DNA of 64,000 bases from Vanilla planifolia (GCA_023846275.1 CM043865.1:7242068-7306067), one strand, 5' to 3'; shown: positions 35,224 through 48,582, counted from the first letter of the stretch. Numbers and translations are program-made. Notes: generated from the sequence alone by a model not told the origin.

Positions 35224-38200
35224 TCAGTCATCTGAGTAATTCTGAGGCTGCCAAAACTTAGAGCCAACAAAAGATGGCGATGTAAGTATGGGAATTGAAC
35301 ATTGAGAGAAGTCCCTAATAGCTACAAAGCCTTGATCAGCATCAGAAATGACCAATCTGCATCCATCCACAGCCAGAGCAGAAACTCCTAAGGACTTCTC
35401 TGATGAAGAAAAAGTTGCAAGAGGATCATAGGCTTGCAGCACATTAGCCAAATGGCCCGAATCAGTCTCCCATACATTTATCTGATTATCGTTAGGTCCT
35501 CCAGTAACTACTTTGTATGAGTCCATGTGCAAGAGCTTGACTGGACCACTGTGTCCTTGTAACTCAGCAACTGGATAAGGCTTTGTTTGGTTTTTCCTTA
35601 TGTCCCACAAAATTGCCCTAGATAGCAAATAGCACAAATTATAGAATATAAAAGCAGACCAATGGATAAACTTACCCAAATATGGAGTGCTTAAGTGCTA
35701 AGAAATTTGTCCTACTTCTCTTCTCCACCAGTGCAAAGCAACCACTTAGAGGACAACATCTCAAAGGAGTATATCTTTGGTGAGTGAATAGCAACAGTTG
35801 CGACGCTCCTCATAGTTCTTAAATCTACTGCTGTTACAGTTGTTCCAGCTGCAACATAACAAAGTGAATCATAGCATTTCATACTGACAGGAGAACCGGG
35901 GACAGAAGTCATCCCTACACAGGATGATGCTCCAGTAGATGAAGAAGCACCAGTATCCCAAACCCGGACCTACAAAACAGCAAAATAAAACAAAATTGAA
36001 CAAACGTGAAACTGTATGAAAACCAAGATGACCAGACAGAAGAAAATTCCTACCAAAGAAAACAATATGTTTATATTCGAATTGTTTATATAAAGTTATA
36101 TGCTGGAGTTCTTGAAAAATGAAACCAAGCGCGCATGGGATGGATCTTATGAAGATAATGGCTATATTGGAATAAAGAAACCTTGAGAGTTATTTTAGAA
36201 TGAAGAAACAAACATGAAGAAATAACTAAGAACAAGTAGGGGTGATCAATTGCCTTAACGGACAAGTCATCTTAACCTTTTTGTCATTTATTTACTAGCG
36301 TTCAATTGTTCTATGCATCTCAGAAATTTAGATGCTCCTTCAAATACCTTTGTTAAACTTCAGATTTTCAAATATTTATATATTTTTCGATCAAGGTGTG
36401 ACTCACACAATCCATTTTAACACCAATAGTTCAGTTCATAAATCCTTTAACCAGCTGATTGGGAAAGTATATGAATGCAGAGCATGACAAAAAATCTAAA
36501 AGGTAAAGGAATATGATAATACTATTTTATTAAAAGTAGAGCCTTGTACCCAAATTTAACACACCACTCTTTCTTCAGAATTTGTTTAAACAAATAAGCA
36601 ACCAAACAAGGACAAACATCAGGAGAAAAAAAATTAACAATGAAAATTAACAAAGTCTTCACAACTAAGATTAGGATCGACTTAGGGACTAAGAGATTTT
36701 TTAATAAGCTTAGGTTCGTTACATCAAAGTATTTAAAAATGTCAGATTAGCTTCAGAGAAAAACCCACAATCAACTAGAATCATAAGATGCTAATAGTAA
36801 AAAAAAAAATCCTAGCCAAGAAGGAAAACTTTAGTTAATGATTATCCAAAAATAATGACTGAAGCTATAGCAAATTTTGAAGTTCAAGTAACAACCAAGT
36901 TCAGACAGTAGACAAGTCTGTTGTCACTCGAGCCTAATGGTCAGGTTTCTCAGATTTAAGAGTGCAATGTCATGGTCATGAATCTCTGTGCACCAAGGTA
37001 CCCCAAAACCAGCCCAAACACCTTCCTGCATAGTTCAATGGGTGATTGACTGCAGAGCTGCAGAGTGCAGAGTGCTAGTCAACTCATTCAAGTATTTCTC
37101 TATGGAGTAACTTCACATTGGTCAAATGAATGACTTTATGGCAATGCTTCTACAAGCCGAACTAAAAACAGAAATACACAATTTGCTTCTATTTTGCAGT
37201 AAATAAATCTTTGGATCTGAATTGCTCTTTCAGCAGTTAATGCTTCTATGAGTAACATTGTTGTTTCATCTAAATATGATGTCCTTCAAATTAATATCTA
37301 ATATTTGGATAAAAATCAAATAGATAGTGTCTTTTCTTTTATCAGGAGCTGATGATTAATAGTCGACTTCTTCCTTATGCAATTCACATTGTTAATGAAT
37401 TTTGTCTACATGCTGAAATAAAACCAGAAATGTGAAATCCTTTTTCTTCAGGATCTTTTGAATATTTAGATTTGCATTGTTCTTTCAACAGTTAACACTT
37501 TTGTAACTCTCATCCAAATAAGATAACCTTTCAATTAACACAGAACCTTTAGATGAAAATTTTGGTAACATTTCTGCTATCAGAAGCTGACCATTACCAG
37601 TTTACTTCTTAAAATGCATAATTCACATGCTTAAATAGTTTTTAACTTAAAGGCAAATACAAGGATAGTTTTCCAAATGATCTTGTTGACATAAAATCTT
37701 CGTCATAATCATGCTCAATACGAATAATGAATAAAGAACAAACACTCCAAACTACAGCATGAAAAACAAAAAGATAAAAATATAATGAGCATAACATATG
37801 CACCACCAAAGAATATAGGTAACCTTCTTTTTCAGTATTTGAGGCACATCCCTCATATGATGTCAAGATAGTATAGTATTGAATTATAAAAAATATCAAG
37901 TCAAACACATCATACAAGGCAGAGGCAATACAAACGATCCCTGCGGCCTACTCATCTAAGTGAGAAGGTCTTAGACAGCATGCTTAGGCTACTCAATATT
38001 TAAAGTGATATGCTCAAGAAATACGTTAACCTAACCTCTGCTATGCCTACTTAGTCAACCAAAACAGAAGAACATGAGATGAATTCAAGAAGCAAAATAA
38101 CCAATAGCCAGTCATGCAAATGGCTGCAAATAATATTTTGTCTACAAAGCAAATAATCTTACCCTTGAATCCCTGGACATGCTCACCAAAAGCGAAGTTT

Positions 38201-41200
38201 TATGCCTGCAAGAAAGAGAAATAGTTAACCATTTTCAAAATGAAAACAACTTAATAGGAAATTATTCATAGTAATGCAAAACAGCAATTTAGCACTTTGT
38301 CACTAGAAAATACCATTGAACATCTAAAGTTCTGAATTCAAAGCATTTCTTGGTGCTTGAATTCAAATACACTAGTTGTATCATAGAAACTTCAACCTTC
38401 TCTTTCAGGAAACACTACATAAAATCCAGTGAAGCCATGCTTCAAAAAAGTTTATAAAATTATCTATAATTATGAAAAGCTTAACAAAATTACCACCTAT
38501 AGAAAAATACTTCTATAACAATATCTTCTCATACATTCTTAATGAGTAACTCTTTCTCATACATCATTATATTTTGACATAAAATGGAAAGAAACCAACA
38601 AGTTTAACATGACGCAATTATACAATGTTGACAATATAAAACAAAAAAGAAATAGTATACAGTAAACCATCATAATTGGTGTCAAAAAGCATTCAAACAA
38701 AGATAAAGGTTGCTGATCATTGATAAATTCTTTACTAGTGCAATAGTTAGTGAAGCATTTCAAAATGTTGATGTATAGCTTAATAAGAATGGCTAAAGTC
38801 TATTGAAAAAAAAAAGTAATAGGATGTTCACAAAAGAGTGAAGATAATTGTAAAAATTTTAATCTTAAGAATAATAACAAAATAATGAAAGTCTTTTGAA
38901 ATTTTTTATTATAAATGAATCTTATTTTAAAACTCTTATTAACTTTAAAACTATTCATATGAGGAATACCACAAAGTAAATAACATAAGAAATTTTAGGT
39001 ATTTCAATAGAAATGTAGATCTATATCCATCTCCAATCAAAAGGCTAAATAAATACTAACAAATAAGCATAGATGAGCTTTTCATAGATTCTACTAAGAA
39101 AAATCTCATACATTGGCTCAACGAGCTTATAATATTGGATTAGAAGACCCTACAAATCACTGACCTAGATAGGCTTATACACTAAGTTAAAGGACCATAC
39201 AACACTAGCCTAGATAAGTCTACAAATCATCACGTCAAAGGATCACACAATGCTTACAAAGATCAAACAACAAATCAAAAGTCAAGTCTCATTATAGGAC
39301 AAAGAGAATAAAATAAAGTTAAAAAATACAATGTCCTATAAACCAATAATAAGATCAAGAGACATAATAAATCGATGTGAAAACAATTTAGGAATTATAT
39401 TCAACTTAGCTCACTGAGCTCTTAGCTTGAAGGGCTAAGAATAGTATAAAATAAATTTCTTCTAGCATCAACTTAGACTTAGCTTTCCTTTCAAATCCTC
39501 AATGCATACAATGATTTTTAAGAATATAAGCTTCTAAATGATTTGTAATTATTTATTAGCCATTATTTTATTTTTGGATCCCTTCTATAACTTTTGAGTG
39601 CTCCCTAATAATTCAAATATCCCTAACGACTATCTAATAGTTCTTTGAAAAATTCAAAATTCTAATCAAACTAATCATTACTTAAAAATACCAAGCATAT
39701 TACATATTAAGGGTAATGCACTGCACATTAGGCTTTAATTGTATTAAACATATCATACATTAGAAATTCAAGTACCATACACAATCCTCGAGTTCAACCT
39801 TTATGCTACAGTTACTTAACCTAAATGAACTAAACGTTTTGTATGTTAAAACTATTATACTGTACAAAATACTTGAGTTTCAAGTTTTTCTCTTAATGAA
39901 CTGTTCGTCCACTTATGTTCTAAGTCACTTGAATTAGATGTACTATACGTTAATATTAATGTACCATAAGTAACCTTAGGTTACAAGTTTTTCACTTGAC
40001 ATATCGTTCATTCTCCTATATATAAAGATATTGAACTAAACATAATATATATTAATATTAATTTACTGTACATTATATTTATTTTTTAACATTTTAAGAT
40101 TATATATTTTAAGGTATGATGGATGTGTTTTGTGAATGTAATTATTATTATTTTAATTTAATTAAGATAATTCTATAAATTAGAAGATAGGTGATTGCAT
40201 GTCTTAAATTGGCCTAAATGTGATGAGATGTGGAAGGATACTTTGAAAAATTTTTATTTAGAACTCTCACAAACTCAAAAGCTTACCTATTTGTTCTAGT
40301 GTTTCAAGATTATTATTATAAATTTTACATACTAAAATCAAATAAAGAAGGCTCCATAAATATTTTTCCAAGATAACTCCATTTTCATATCTATTTCTTA
40401 ACTCATTCTCACTAAACATTTTGCCAATTAAGAACTTTGAGTCAATGATCAGTGCTCACTAAATTCTTTGTCAAATAACTTAGAGATCATGATTAGAAAA
40501 TAGTTAAAAGAAAATACTAGTAAATAAAAAAATGATTTTGTTATCATTAAACAAGTCATAGAATGATTAAGTGTTTAACAATATACATGATTATGTAAGC
40601 ATGACTTTTAAAGAATAACTTCAATTACAATTAAAAAGTTAAAAAATTTCTTAAGGTCAAGCTCACCACGAAAGAATGAGAATATTAAAACTCTTGAACT
40701 TTGTAAAAGATATGGAAATGAAGAATTACAATGGCAATGCTATGTCCTAAAGAATGTTATACCTTTGAAGATGATAATCATAAAATTAAGCTTCTGATTA
40801 CTAATAGACATTTGAGGTTTTGTGTATATGTAATTTTAGATTATGAGGGTAGTGAATATTATTTGGAACAAAGATCATGTACTTGGAATTGAAAGAACTT
40901 AGAAGACTTCTACTCTTGGATGACTCAGTTAGAAATCTTGGAGCCTTGCAGAAAAGCTCCTCGTGGCATAAATAATCTCATAGGGCTAGACATTACCAAG
41001 GTTAGAATGTAAAACCTTTATTCTTTACAAAAGTGGCATTATGAATCATTTTATTTCTTGCATACATCACTTTACCAACTCATATTTTTTAGCTTATAAA
41101 GTCTAAAACTGTATTAGCACATTAATAATATCATTACCAATAATTTTATACTAAATCCAACCTTTAGGATACTGAAATTAAATTTAAAATAAGTTATGAT

Positions 41201-44200
41201 ATTTATTGCCTAATAATCATACGATACGATGCCTAATATTGTATTTGTATAGTCCACATTCAGGCTCAAAGCTACAATTAAAGTTTAAGATTGTCATGAC
41301 ATCATATAGATACTATGCTATCACATACAAATGTGACTGCTATCTAATCTTAGGATTAGAGCATCGTATGAGTATGAAACTTCCTTCATATGAGTACAAT
41401 ATCTACTTCCTCTTAGAATGTGTCATATATAAAATTAGTTGTGATCAGATATGTATGATTAATATATCATATCGGTACGATCTTATTATGATATTATAAT
41501 TTGATTGTAAACTCAATAGGTCATTATATGATCACCAAACTCTGCTCTGTATATTCATAATAGCTATATTGTACAGTAACAAATAATCATATCTATACAT
41601 CCATTCCTTATCATAGAAAACTTAAATTACCTAAAAAATAAATATATTTATTATGTCATACAAATACAATATTTGTATCGTATGAGTATGATCATTCATT
41701 TGTTATGCCTTAATATTGTCAATCTACATTAATATATAACGATGATCCTAATATCGCACTATGCTATACTCATACAAGAGACAGCGAACAAAGTCTGACA
41801 TAAAACTATTATGCTGCTACAATAAGTTTATCATGCTTGTATAACTATTTTTTAGGTCTAGTTAAACAAATTACTATATGATCATACAATGATTCATCCT
41901 TATATGATCACATCGTACAATATTGTCTTGAGAGCTCAACTCTTATTGAAAATAATGATCATACAGTAGTGATTCACTGTCGCACTTGTATGATTTCTTT
42001 AAATTGTAAAAATGAACTGCATTGTACTTGTATGATTAATGTGATTATCTACTACGATATATACTAAACTTAAGTGCTATACTAAGAATCGATGTCATAT
42101 AATACGAAGACAATTCTTGTACTTGTACGATAAGTCATTTTGAGACAAATTGTGTTAGTCACATAGTTGGATTGTTGGGACGATCCTAGTTCTATTCTTA
42201 GCTTTTTTATACGATTATTGGAAGGTACTAATTAGAATGAAATCCAAAAAACGTAACGACTAATTTTAAACATCTTCAAAAAGCTCAATTAATTGTTGCA
42301 AGCTCCATTATCGGCTTTAAGATTCATATGAGAATAAGCTAATGAAACATATTGCGAAATCTAAAGTAAGCTCAGTGTGAACTTACATTCTTATGATTAG
42401 AGTTCTCATTAGCTAATAACTAATCTTTCATACTTATGCATCATTTTTTGTGTGAATCATATTGTAACATTTTATACTTTTCGAGTTTGGTGCCACTATT
42501 GTTTTAAAGGTTTAAAGGTAAATGATCTTTGTATGCTTTGTTGTAAAAGAGTTGTGATCCATTTGTATTAGTTGAAATTGTTATACTACTTTTGATATCT
42601 CCTCTGAACACTATTATTTGTAATTGATTTGCTCTTATCAACTATGATGAAAATGAATAGTTTAGTGAAAGTTTGGTCAGGTTGACTCAGGATGGATATA
42701 GGTATGAGTTAAGCTAAACTACTTAAAAAATCCCCTTCCACAATTCTTTATTTACAAGTTGTTTTGTTCTTTTCATTTAGCCTAATATTACAAGTGTTTT
42801 CTAATTATTTCAAAAAGAATAACAAAGTTTTTGTTATGGCTCAATTGCTTGGTTTTTATTGAAATCACAATTCACTTCTCTTGTGGTAATCGATTCTCAT
42901 CAAAATTAATAAAGAAAACATATAATTGGGCACAATGCTTAAATAAATAGATGGAAATGATAAGAGATGAAAATAATTTTTAATGGAAATGATAAGTAAT
43001 AGTTAGATGGAAGACAAAATCATTGATAAGGTGCATTTATATTTGACTTCACACAACAATCCCCTTAGAAAGATAAATGAAAGACAAATGTGCATTTAAC
43101 CATGAACCAACAGTAGGTGACAAAATGTTAAAAACCCAATGGAGGATCACTTCTTGTTGAGACAAATGACTTATCGTTGTTCATCAATGAATATCATAAA
43201 ATGTACCTAGCCATAGAAAGAAATGAAACGGATTTCTCATGGCCATGATAAGTCATCACCATATGACGATGTCCTCTTTTTGAACCAACTGACCAAAGGC
43301 GAACAGTGCAATCCTCCCCTCCACTGGCAAGTAATTTTCCTCCAGAAACACCAAGTAAGCTATCAACAAGGACATTGACAGGCCCAGTATGTCCTTTAAA
43401 ACAACGTTGAGGTTGACCCTACATTTGAGTTTAATAAAAAAAAATAAGAACAAATTTTAGGAGAGTAACAATATTGTTTACCATAGAAGCATATAAAAAA
43501 CATACAAAACAACTAGATGTTCCTGAATAACAAAAAAAAAGAAAAAGTAACAATTTTAATAGTTTAGTTTAAAAAATGAAGGTAACAATTTTAATTAGAG
43601 AAAGTAAAAAGAAACGAGAATCTTTTCAACACCAATTAACAATTTTGAAGCATAAGGCTTGAAAGTACATAAAAGGGAATTGTTTCATATTGGGCATTAA
43701 GGGAGAGAACTTGGTTAGTATATGAGACATTATGATTTGTAAAGGCACTTTTAAGTGCAACATTGCATGCGATTTTATGAGAAATTAATGATTAAGCATG
43801 TTAGAGTAGTTTTGGATGTGTAACACTCAGACATTTTTATCAATTAATATATTTGACTAGTCACTTCTCACTCAATAATCTTAACATTAAAATTAAGAGT
43901 TATAATCTTCAAATTTGATCATAATGCTTATAATGTATTTTCAAAATGAATTCTATCTTTACTTCAACTTGTCACCCGACTGACATAAACATTGGTTTAT
44001 TTTAAATTAAGTAATTTATCAATATACTGATGTGTATATGAAATCAAAGAAAACTTGTGATAAAGCATATCCATACAAATCCATGATATCAATAAACCAT
44101 CACACATCCACATGTCATCTAAAAGAGTAAGTTTATCACATGAAATAATATTCAAATGTAGATATCAAAGTTTATTACAAAAGTTTCATATACTCCAATG

Positions 44201-47200
44201 TCTGATAATATAAATAAAAATGTTGACAATGAACAAGAAACCACAACTATAATATTATAAAAAAATCTAGGTAAATAAATAATCTATTAAAGGCATTGAC
44301 TTTGATGTTCTAACTAACTTTTAACTCCTTGCACCTATAGATGATATAATGGGAGATAGTGAAGGAGAGTAAGTTCAATAGAAAATTCTTAAGTATTATT
44401 ATAAAAATAAACATTTAATAGTATAATAACATATCCAATGTAATAAAATCATCAGCATGGATAATAATATCACATAAGATATCTCAACATATCAAGCTAA
44501 CCTAATGTATGAAACCTAATCATTAGTCCTATTTAACACTCATTAAGACTTCACAAGTTTTTATGACATCATAATCATAAAGTATAACATCAAAAATGCT
44601 TAATGAGTCATCAATAGTCTTATACTCCCTCTGAGCTAATTGAGGTCCTTAGCTTAAGGCATGATATTCTTATCTGATAACAAATCTTATTAATATAGGA
44701 TAAATTTAGACTTTTATTAACATTTAGATTGGAGCCTACAATGCTGAAGATGTTTAATAGATTATTAAAACATATAAAAAATACTATACATTAATCAAGG
44801 TTAGGTAATATGAATGGTATCGAGGTGATAAGTACAGTAACATTCTAACAGGTGTGACGTGATATGGTGTAAGTCATCATAGGTAATCTAAGAGTTCTTG
44901 ATATGAGATTTACCCTTCTAACGAACTAAAAAATTTGTAACTTTACAATCTTTGGTTAAAATTATCTCATGATCTAAACTATTTTTCATATTATCACTAC
45001 TCTCAATGCTAATATAGTGATTGAAATATGTTTACTCAATATGAAAGAATTAAACTTAAATGACTTATTAGGTATTTAATGTAGTGTCTTGTAAGGGACT
45101 AAATTTTTAATATTAAAGATTACACTAATTCTAAACTCTTTTAGTAAATCCAATACATGTGCATTAGTTCTTAATTTTTTAATATTCCTAAAAAGTCTAA
45201 CTTCATACACTTGTAATTTGTTATAAGCATTGAGAGAAAATTATTCTGACTTAATCTTAATTATAACATAGTCTCTTCCATAAAATGCTTTAATTTTTCT
45301 TTGAGAATCTACTAGTTTTGTATATCTTTCGTTACTTAGATTAATTTTTTAGATATTTTTTTATAAAAGGTAAAGGAAGAAACAAAACCAAAAATTTAAA
45401 AGTCCACTAATAAGGGAATAAAGTCAACTGAAGACATTGGCTCATGACAAATTTTAAAGGGACTTCGATCAATACTACGATTTAGGGATTATTATATGCA
45501 AATTTGACTCATTAATCTAACGAAATGCGTAATTGACCTTGATAATAACTCTATTTAGTTCCTAGTAATCTTCACATATTTGAAGGCTATCATCTTTCTT
45601 CTTAACAAAAAGTATACTCCACGGGTTAAACATTTGATCAAATAAGACCCTTATGAAGAAGTTCTTGTAATTGGTTCTTCATATCCTACTTCTTTGTTTA
45701 TGCCATTTGATATGTTTCCTTGGAAATAAGTTTGTATCAAGCATCGATTTGATGGTAAACATGATATATCAATATGTTGGTAACACGTGTAAGTCTTCAG
45801 GAGAACCTTTAGATATTTATAAACTACTTATGCATCTTGTAATTATGGTTTTATTTGTGCTACACATTATATGAATACTAAGGAGTACTCACATTCTTTT
45901 CTGTGATTCTTTAGCGTTTTTGTACGTTCAATTTTAATAGTTTGGTTTAAAAAATGAAGTCCTCCCAATTATTAAGATGCTTAGTTCTATGGTTCCACAT
46001 CTCTCAATTCATTTGTAACCATTACCATATCATGAAAGATACAAAATGAAGTCCTTTTTCACTCTTGCTATGTTTTTCCCCCATTTACAAGTTAGTCATA
46101 TACAAAATTTAGTTTTATACTCTTTTTTGTGCTGGGCATAAATCCTTACATGGATGAAAATAAAACTTAAAATTCAGATTAAATCTAGTTCACAAAATAC
46201 ATCAAAAAGTCATAATCTAGAGAATAATTCTATAATTCACACAAGTGAAACTAACAAGGAAAATCAAACCAATGTTATGATTATAATAAGTTAGGATCAT
46301 TGACTATTGAAAACACCAAAATAGCTTTTGAACGTACAAAAACGCTAAAGAATCACAGATCTGGGGCTAATAAGTTCACAACAAAAACCAACCACAATGT
46401 AATGTTAAGTAGAAGGCTTGTGTAAGCATATTAACAAAATTAACAAAGAACAAACCACCTCCTTCCCAAACTGTACAAATTTTTACAAAGCATACGACTT
46501 TCTAGATGTATGTGACGATATCTGAACAGATGGATCCTCATATGAATTGGATGAAGTACCATATGAGTGGACGTTAAGGATCCAAGTCTGCTAAATCACT
46601 CACATCATTGGATTCTGATCTCAAAGCTTGATCACCTCAAGACCATTCCTAGTCATCCAGGATGATGAGCAAGAGTTGTTACAAACAATAACTTGATGAT
46701 ATTGGACAACCCTAAGTTAAGAGAAATCTTTCAAAATTGAAAAGAGGAGATTGTTGAATTACTACTATAAGATAATGTTGGTGTTGTGACAGCAAAAAGC
46801 AAAGTATATTGCTAGCATTGTCAATAAGATCCATTCCAAAGAAATTTGCTAGGAAATTGCTAAGGTATGCTATGGAAAATCATATAGTATTGACTCCACT
46901 CCAATTGAGCCTAAAATGTGATATTCAGAATTTCACAGATAATTCAAACTTACACCACTTTCACATCAAATTTCATAAAAAAAATCTAATTTACACAACA
47001 AGCAATGATACAATTGAAAGCAGCAAAAAACCCTATGCAACAAAATAGTACATAGATTAAAGGACATGTTTAAATTTACTGATAAAGATATATAATAGAA
47101 AGATTGAACATTACAAATGGTAGAAAAAATGTAGGAAATATCATTGGCTAATATTCCCATCATTGCTGCCTTAAGTAGAGTTTTCTTGAGATAACAAATA

Positions 47201-48582
47201 AGGTAGTCAATAGCAGTGTCCAACAGACTAGTTAATGATAGGGCAGATTTATGATGAACTGTGTTCCCAAAAGAAAAGCCCTTTTGGACCATGTAAGCCA
47301 TCTCCAAGTCATGTGTGCAAATCCTTAACTTAGTTCACCTAATACATTTCATTCCGGGATATAGGGCTTTTCTGGCAAAACAAATGTTCATCAAATATAC
47401 TAAAATGATAGTCCTTATCATCCGCATCTCTATTAAAAAAGAACAAAGATCTTAATAAAAAATGCATATCCTTGGTAGATATGGGTAGATTCCATCATTC
47501 TGTCGAAAGCAAATTTTTGTTAACACTTCACATGCTTGAGCCATCTTTTTACTATCTCCAAGTTTTTACTCAATGAGATTAACACTGTAAATCTATAGGA
47601 GAAAGTAAGACTTCTAAAAAAATTATCTCTAGAACACGAGGTATGCTTAAACCAATACTTTAAGTACCAACATTATATGTTCATTAAGCATAAATACTTT
47701 TAAAGAAATGCAACATTGCTGCTAAACATTTTGTGAACTACAAGACAATGTAAAATACTCATGCATCTTCTCCAATTTAAATTGAACTATAGGACGTCAA
47801 TCTCAAACATTCTGATCTGGTATACAAAAACATAGCAACGACAATTTAAGGTTTGTACACACTTTTTGATAAAATCAAGACCCAAATTCTTAGTACATTA
47901 ATGCAAATGTGCTGTTTAAAAAATCCTATGCATTCCACATATGTCATAAGCACAATTGAAAAACTATGGAAAACATATTTGTGAACTACAAGACAACGTA
48001 AAATACTCATGCATCTTCTCCAATTTAAATTGAACTATAGGATGTCAATGTCAAATATTCTGATCTGGTTACAAAAACATGGCAACGACAATAGAAGGTT
48101 TTTACGCACTTTTTGAGACAAAATCAAGGCCCAAATTCTTAGTACATTAATGCAATGTTCTGTTTAAAAAATCCTATGCAATCCACAGATGTCATAAGCA
48201 CAATTGAAAAACTATGGAGAGCATATAATACAAGCCAGGATCTATCATTTATGTTTTTGAGACATGTCAATAAAAAAAGTTTTGGGAGAATTTATATGTA
48301 ACAGAACAAATTAAGAAATTTGCATTTTTTTTTTTAAATCCCTCCAATAATATAGGATGTAAAATAGAGATTCACTGTCAACAAAACTTGAATGAAAAAA
48401 TGAATGCCATAATCATTTACAATAATCAAACAAAAAATATGCCTTTATTGTGGGAAAAGTTTATGGCTGAAGTGACCTTCCACCAAAGCCGAATAGTATG
48501 ATCCGAGCTTGAAGTTGCCAAGATAGAATCCTCCTCTTGGACCTCACCCCGAAAAAATGATGTTTCAGAAATAGGGAACAAT
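35224..48582 (-). CDS. WD40-repeat protein, probably plant F-box/WD40 type; last five exons, 5' part missing
   Basis: Minus-strand exons 48477-48582, 43207-43418, 38163-38205, 35716-35969 and 35224-35617 have GT/AG borders and agreeing phases. They give about 336 residues ending KFWQPQNYSDD and a stop at 35224-35226. The first starts with the last base of a codon, so at least one upstream exon exists. WD-type repeats are visible: LATSSSDHTIRLWWK; CFKGHTGPVNVLV to LASGGEDCTVRLWSV; HKTSLLVSMSRDSRVRVWD; then AILWDIRKNQ, LQGHSGPVKLL and TGGPNDNQINVWE. These would form a beta-propeller for protein binding. The repeat order and C-terminus recall Arabidopsis At3g52030, a SCF-ubiquitin-ligase F-box/WD40 protein; this is from memory and the F-box was not found here. 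Intron sizes are about 5.06, 5.00, 2.19 and 0.10 kb, the large ones being full of repeats. No stops interrupt the joined exons. Confidence 0.82.
36060..38160. other. WD40 gene intron (35970-38162), nothing else recognised
   Basis: Non-coding intron sequence. The stretch 37200-37620 shows a weak internal similarity (recurring CTTTCAACAGTTAA-like and AAATCTTTTGAAT-like blocks), suggesting an old duplication. Confidence 0.4.
39725..40085. repeat. Satellite-like array, about 103-bp unit, 3-4 copies, in a WD40 intron
   Basis: Diverged direct units start with AACTAAACG at about 39828, AATTAGATG at about 39932 and AACTAAACA at about 40034. Each continues through a TGTAC-containing block and, in two units, CAAGTTTTTC. 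A further unit is visible to the left from about 39725. No coding content. Confidence 0.6.
41190..42140. repeat. Degenerate array of CGTACGAT-like motifs
   Basis: Motifs related to TCGTATGAGTATGATCAT, TTGTACTTGTATGAT and CATCGTACAATATTG recur in both orientations over about 950 bp. No fixed period could be set by eye. The 97-codon open frame at 41206-41499 lies in this repeat and is probably not a gene. Confidence 0.45.
42460..42900 (+). mobile_element. Ty1/copia-type LTR 3' end, degenerate (second copy)
   Basis: The same order as at 20990-21570: a TGAAAATGAATAGTTTAGTG block, a GTTGACTCAGGATGGATATAGG block, a T-rich run, then AATTCACTTCTCTTGTGG near 42870. It lies in the WD40 intron. No coding domain is attached. 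Confidence 0.4.
43551..43581. repeat. 31-bp direct repeat, left copy
   Basis: The block starting CAATTTTAATAGTTTAG recurs at 45929-45959 with one mismatch. The two copies bracket the intronic gypsy relic. Confidence 0.8.
43645..45416 (-). mobile_element. Ty3/gypsy relic: integrase C-terminus to 3' LTR (right inverted-repeat arm)
   Basis: Reverse complement of 1-1764 with high similarity. On the minus strand the integrase C-terminal part lies at about 45345-45080 and the probable LTR terminus GTGTTACA near 43822. The shared sequence continues about 175 bp beyond that terminus to 43645. It sits in the 5-kb intron of the WD40 gene, in the same orientation as the gene. Confidence 0.8.
45470..45715 (-). 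pseudogene. Ty3/gypsy reverse transcriptase N-terminal relic
   Basis: Minus-strand frames read NQLQELLHKGLI, then LFVKKKDDSLQICEDY and ELNRVIIK, matching the start of gypsy reverse transcriptase (form [25 protein letters not shown]). Stops and a shift break it. Immediately after it on this strand comes the integrase C-terminus, so most of RT, RNase H and the integrase core is deleted. Confidence 0.8.
45900..46359. mobile_element. 460-bp element with perfect 32-bp inverted ends
   Basis: Bases 45900-45931 and 46328-46359 are exact reverse complements over all 32 positions (outer end TCTGTGATTC, inner end GTACGTTCAA), with 396 bp between them. There is no open frame of note. This could be a MITE or foldback element, but no clear target duplication flanks it. 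The 31-bp direct repeat at 45929-45959 overlaps the inner edge of the left end. Confidence 0.6.
46360..47724. other. WD40 intron sequence, nothing firm
   Basis: Bases 46440-46700 are less AT-rich but show no known domain. The frames at 46809-47048 (+) and 46966-47307 (-) overlap each other on opposite strands, and neither resembles a known protein. Confidence 0.4.
47725..48220. repeat. Tandem duplication, 248-bp unit, two copies
   Basis: Copies at 47725-47970 and 47971-48220 align end to end with few changes; both hold TTGTGAACTACAAGACAA and end near AAAAACTATGGA. They lie 260 bp from a WD40 exon. Confidence 0.9.

Noticed and set aside
41206..41499. 97-codon open frame in the WD40 intron
   Set aside because: It lies in a degenerate repeat array, and its composition follows the repeat.
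46966..47307. 113-codon minus-strand frame as a possible extra WD40 exon
   Set aside because: No WD features, and the flanking exons (48477 and 43418) already join in phase as ...LWWK to GQPQRCF without it.
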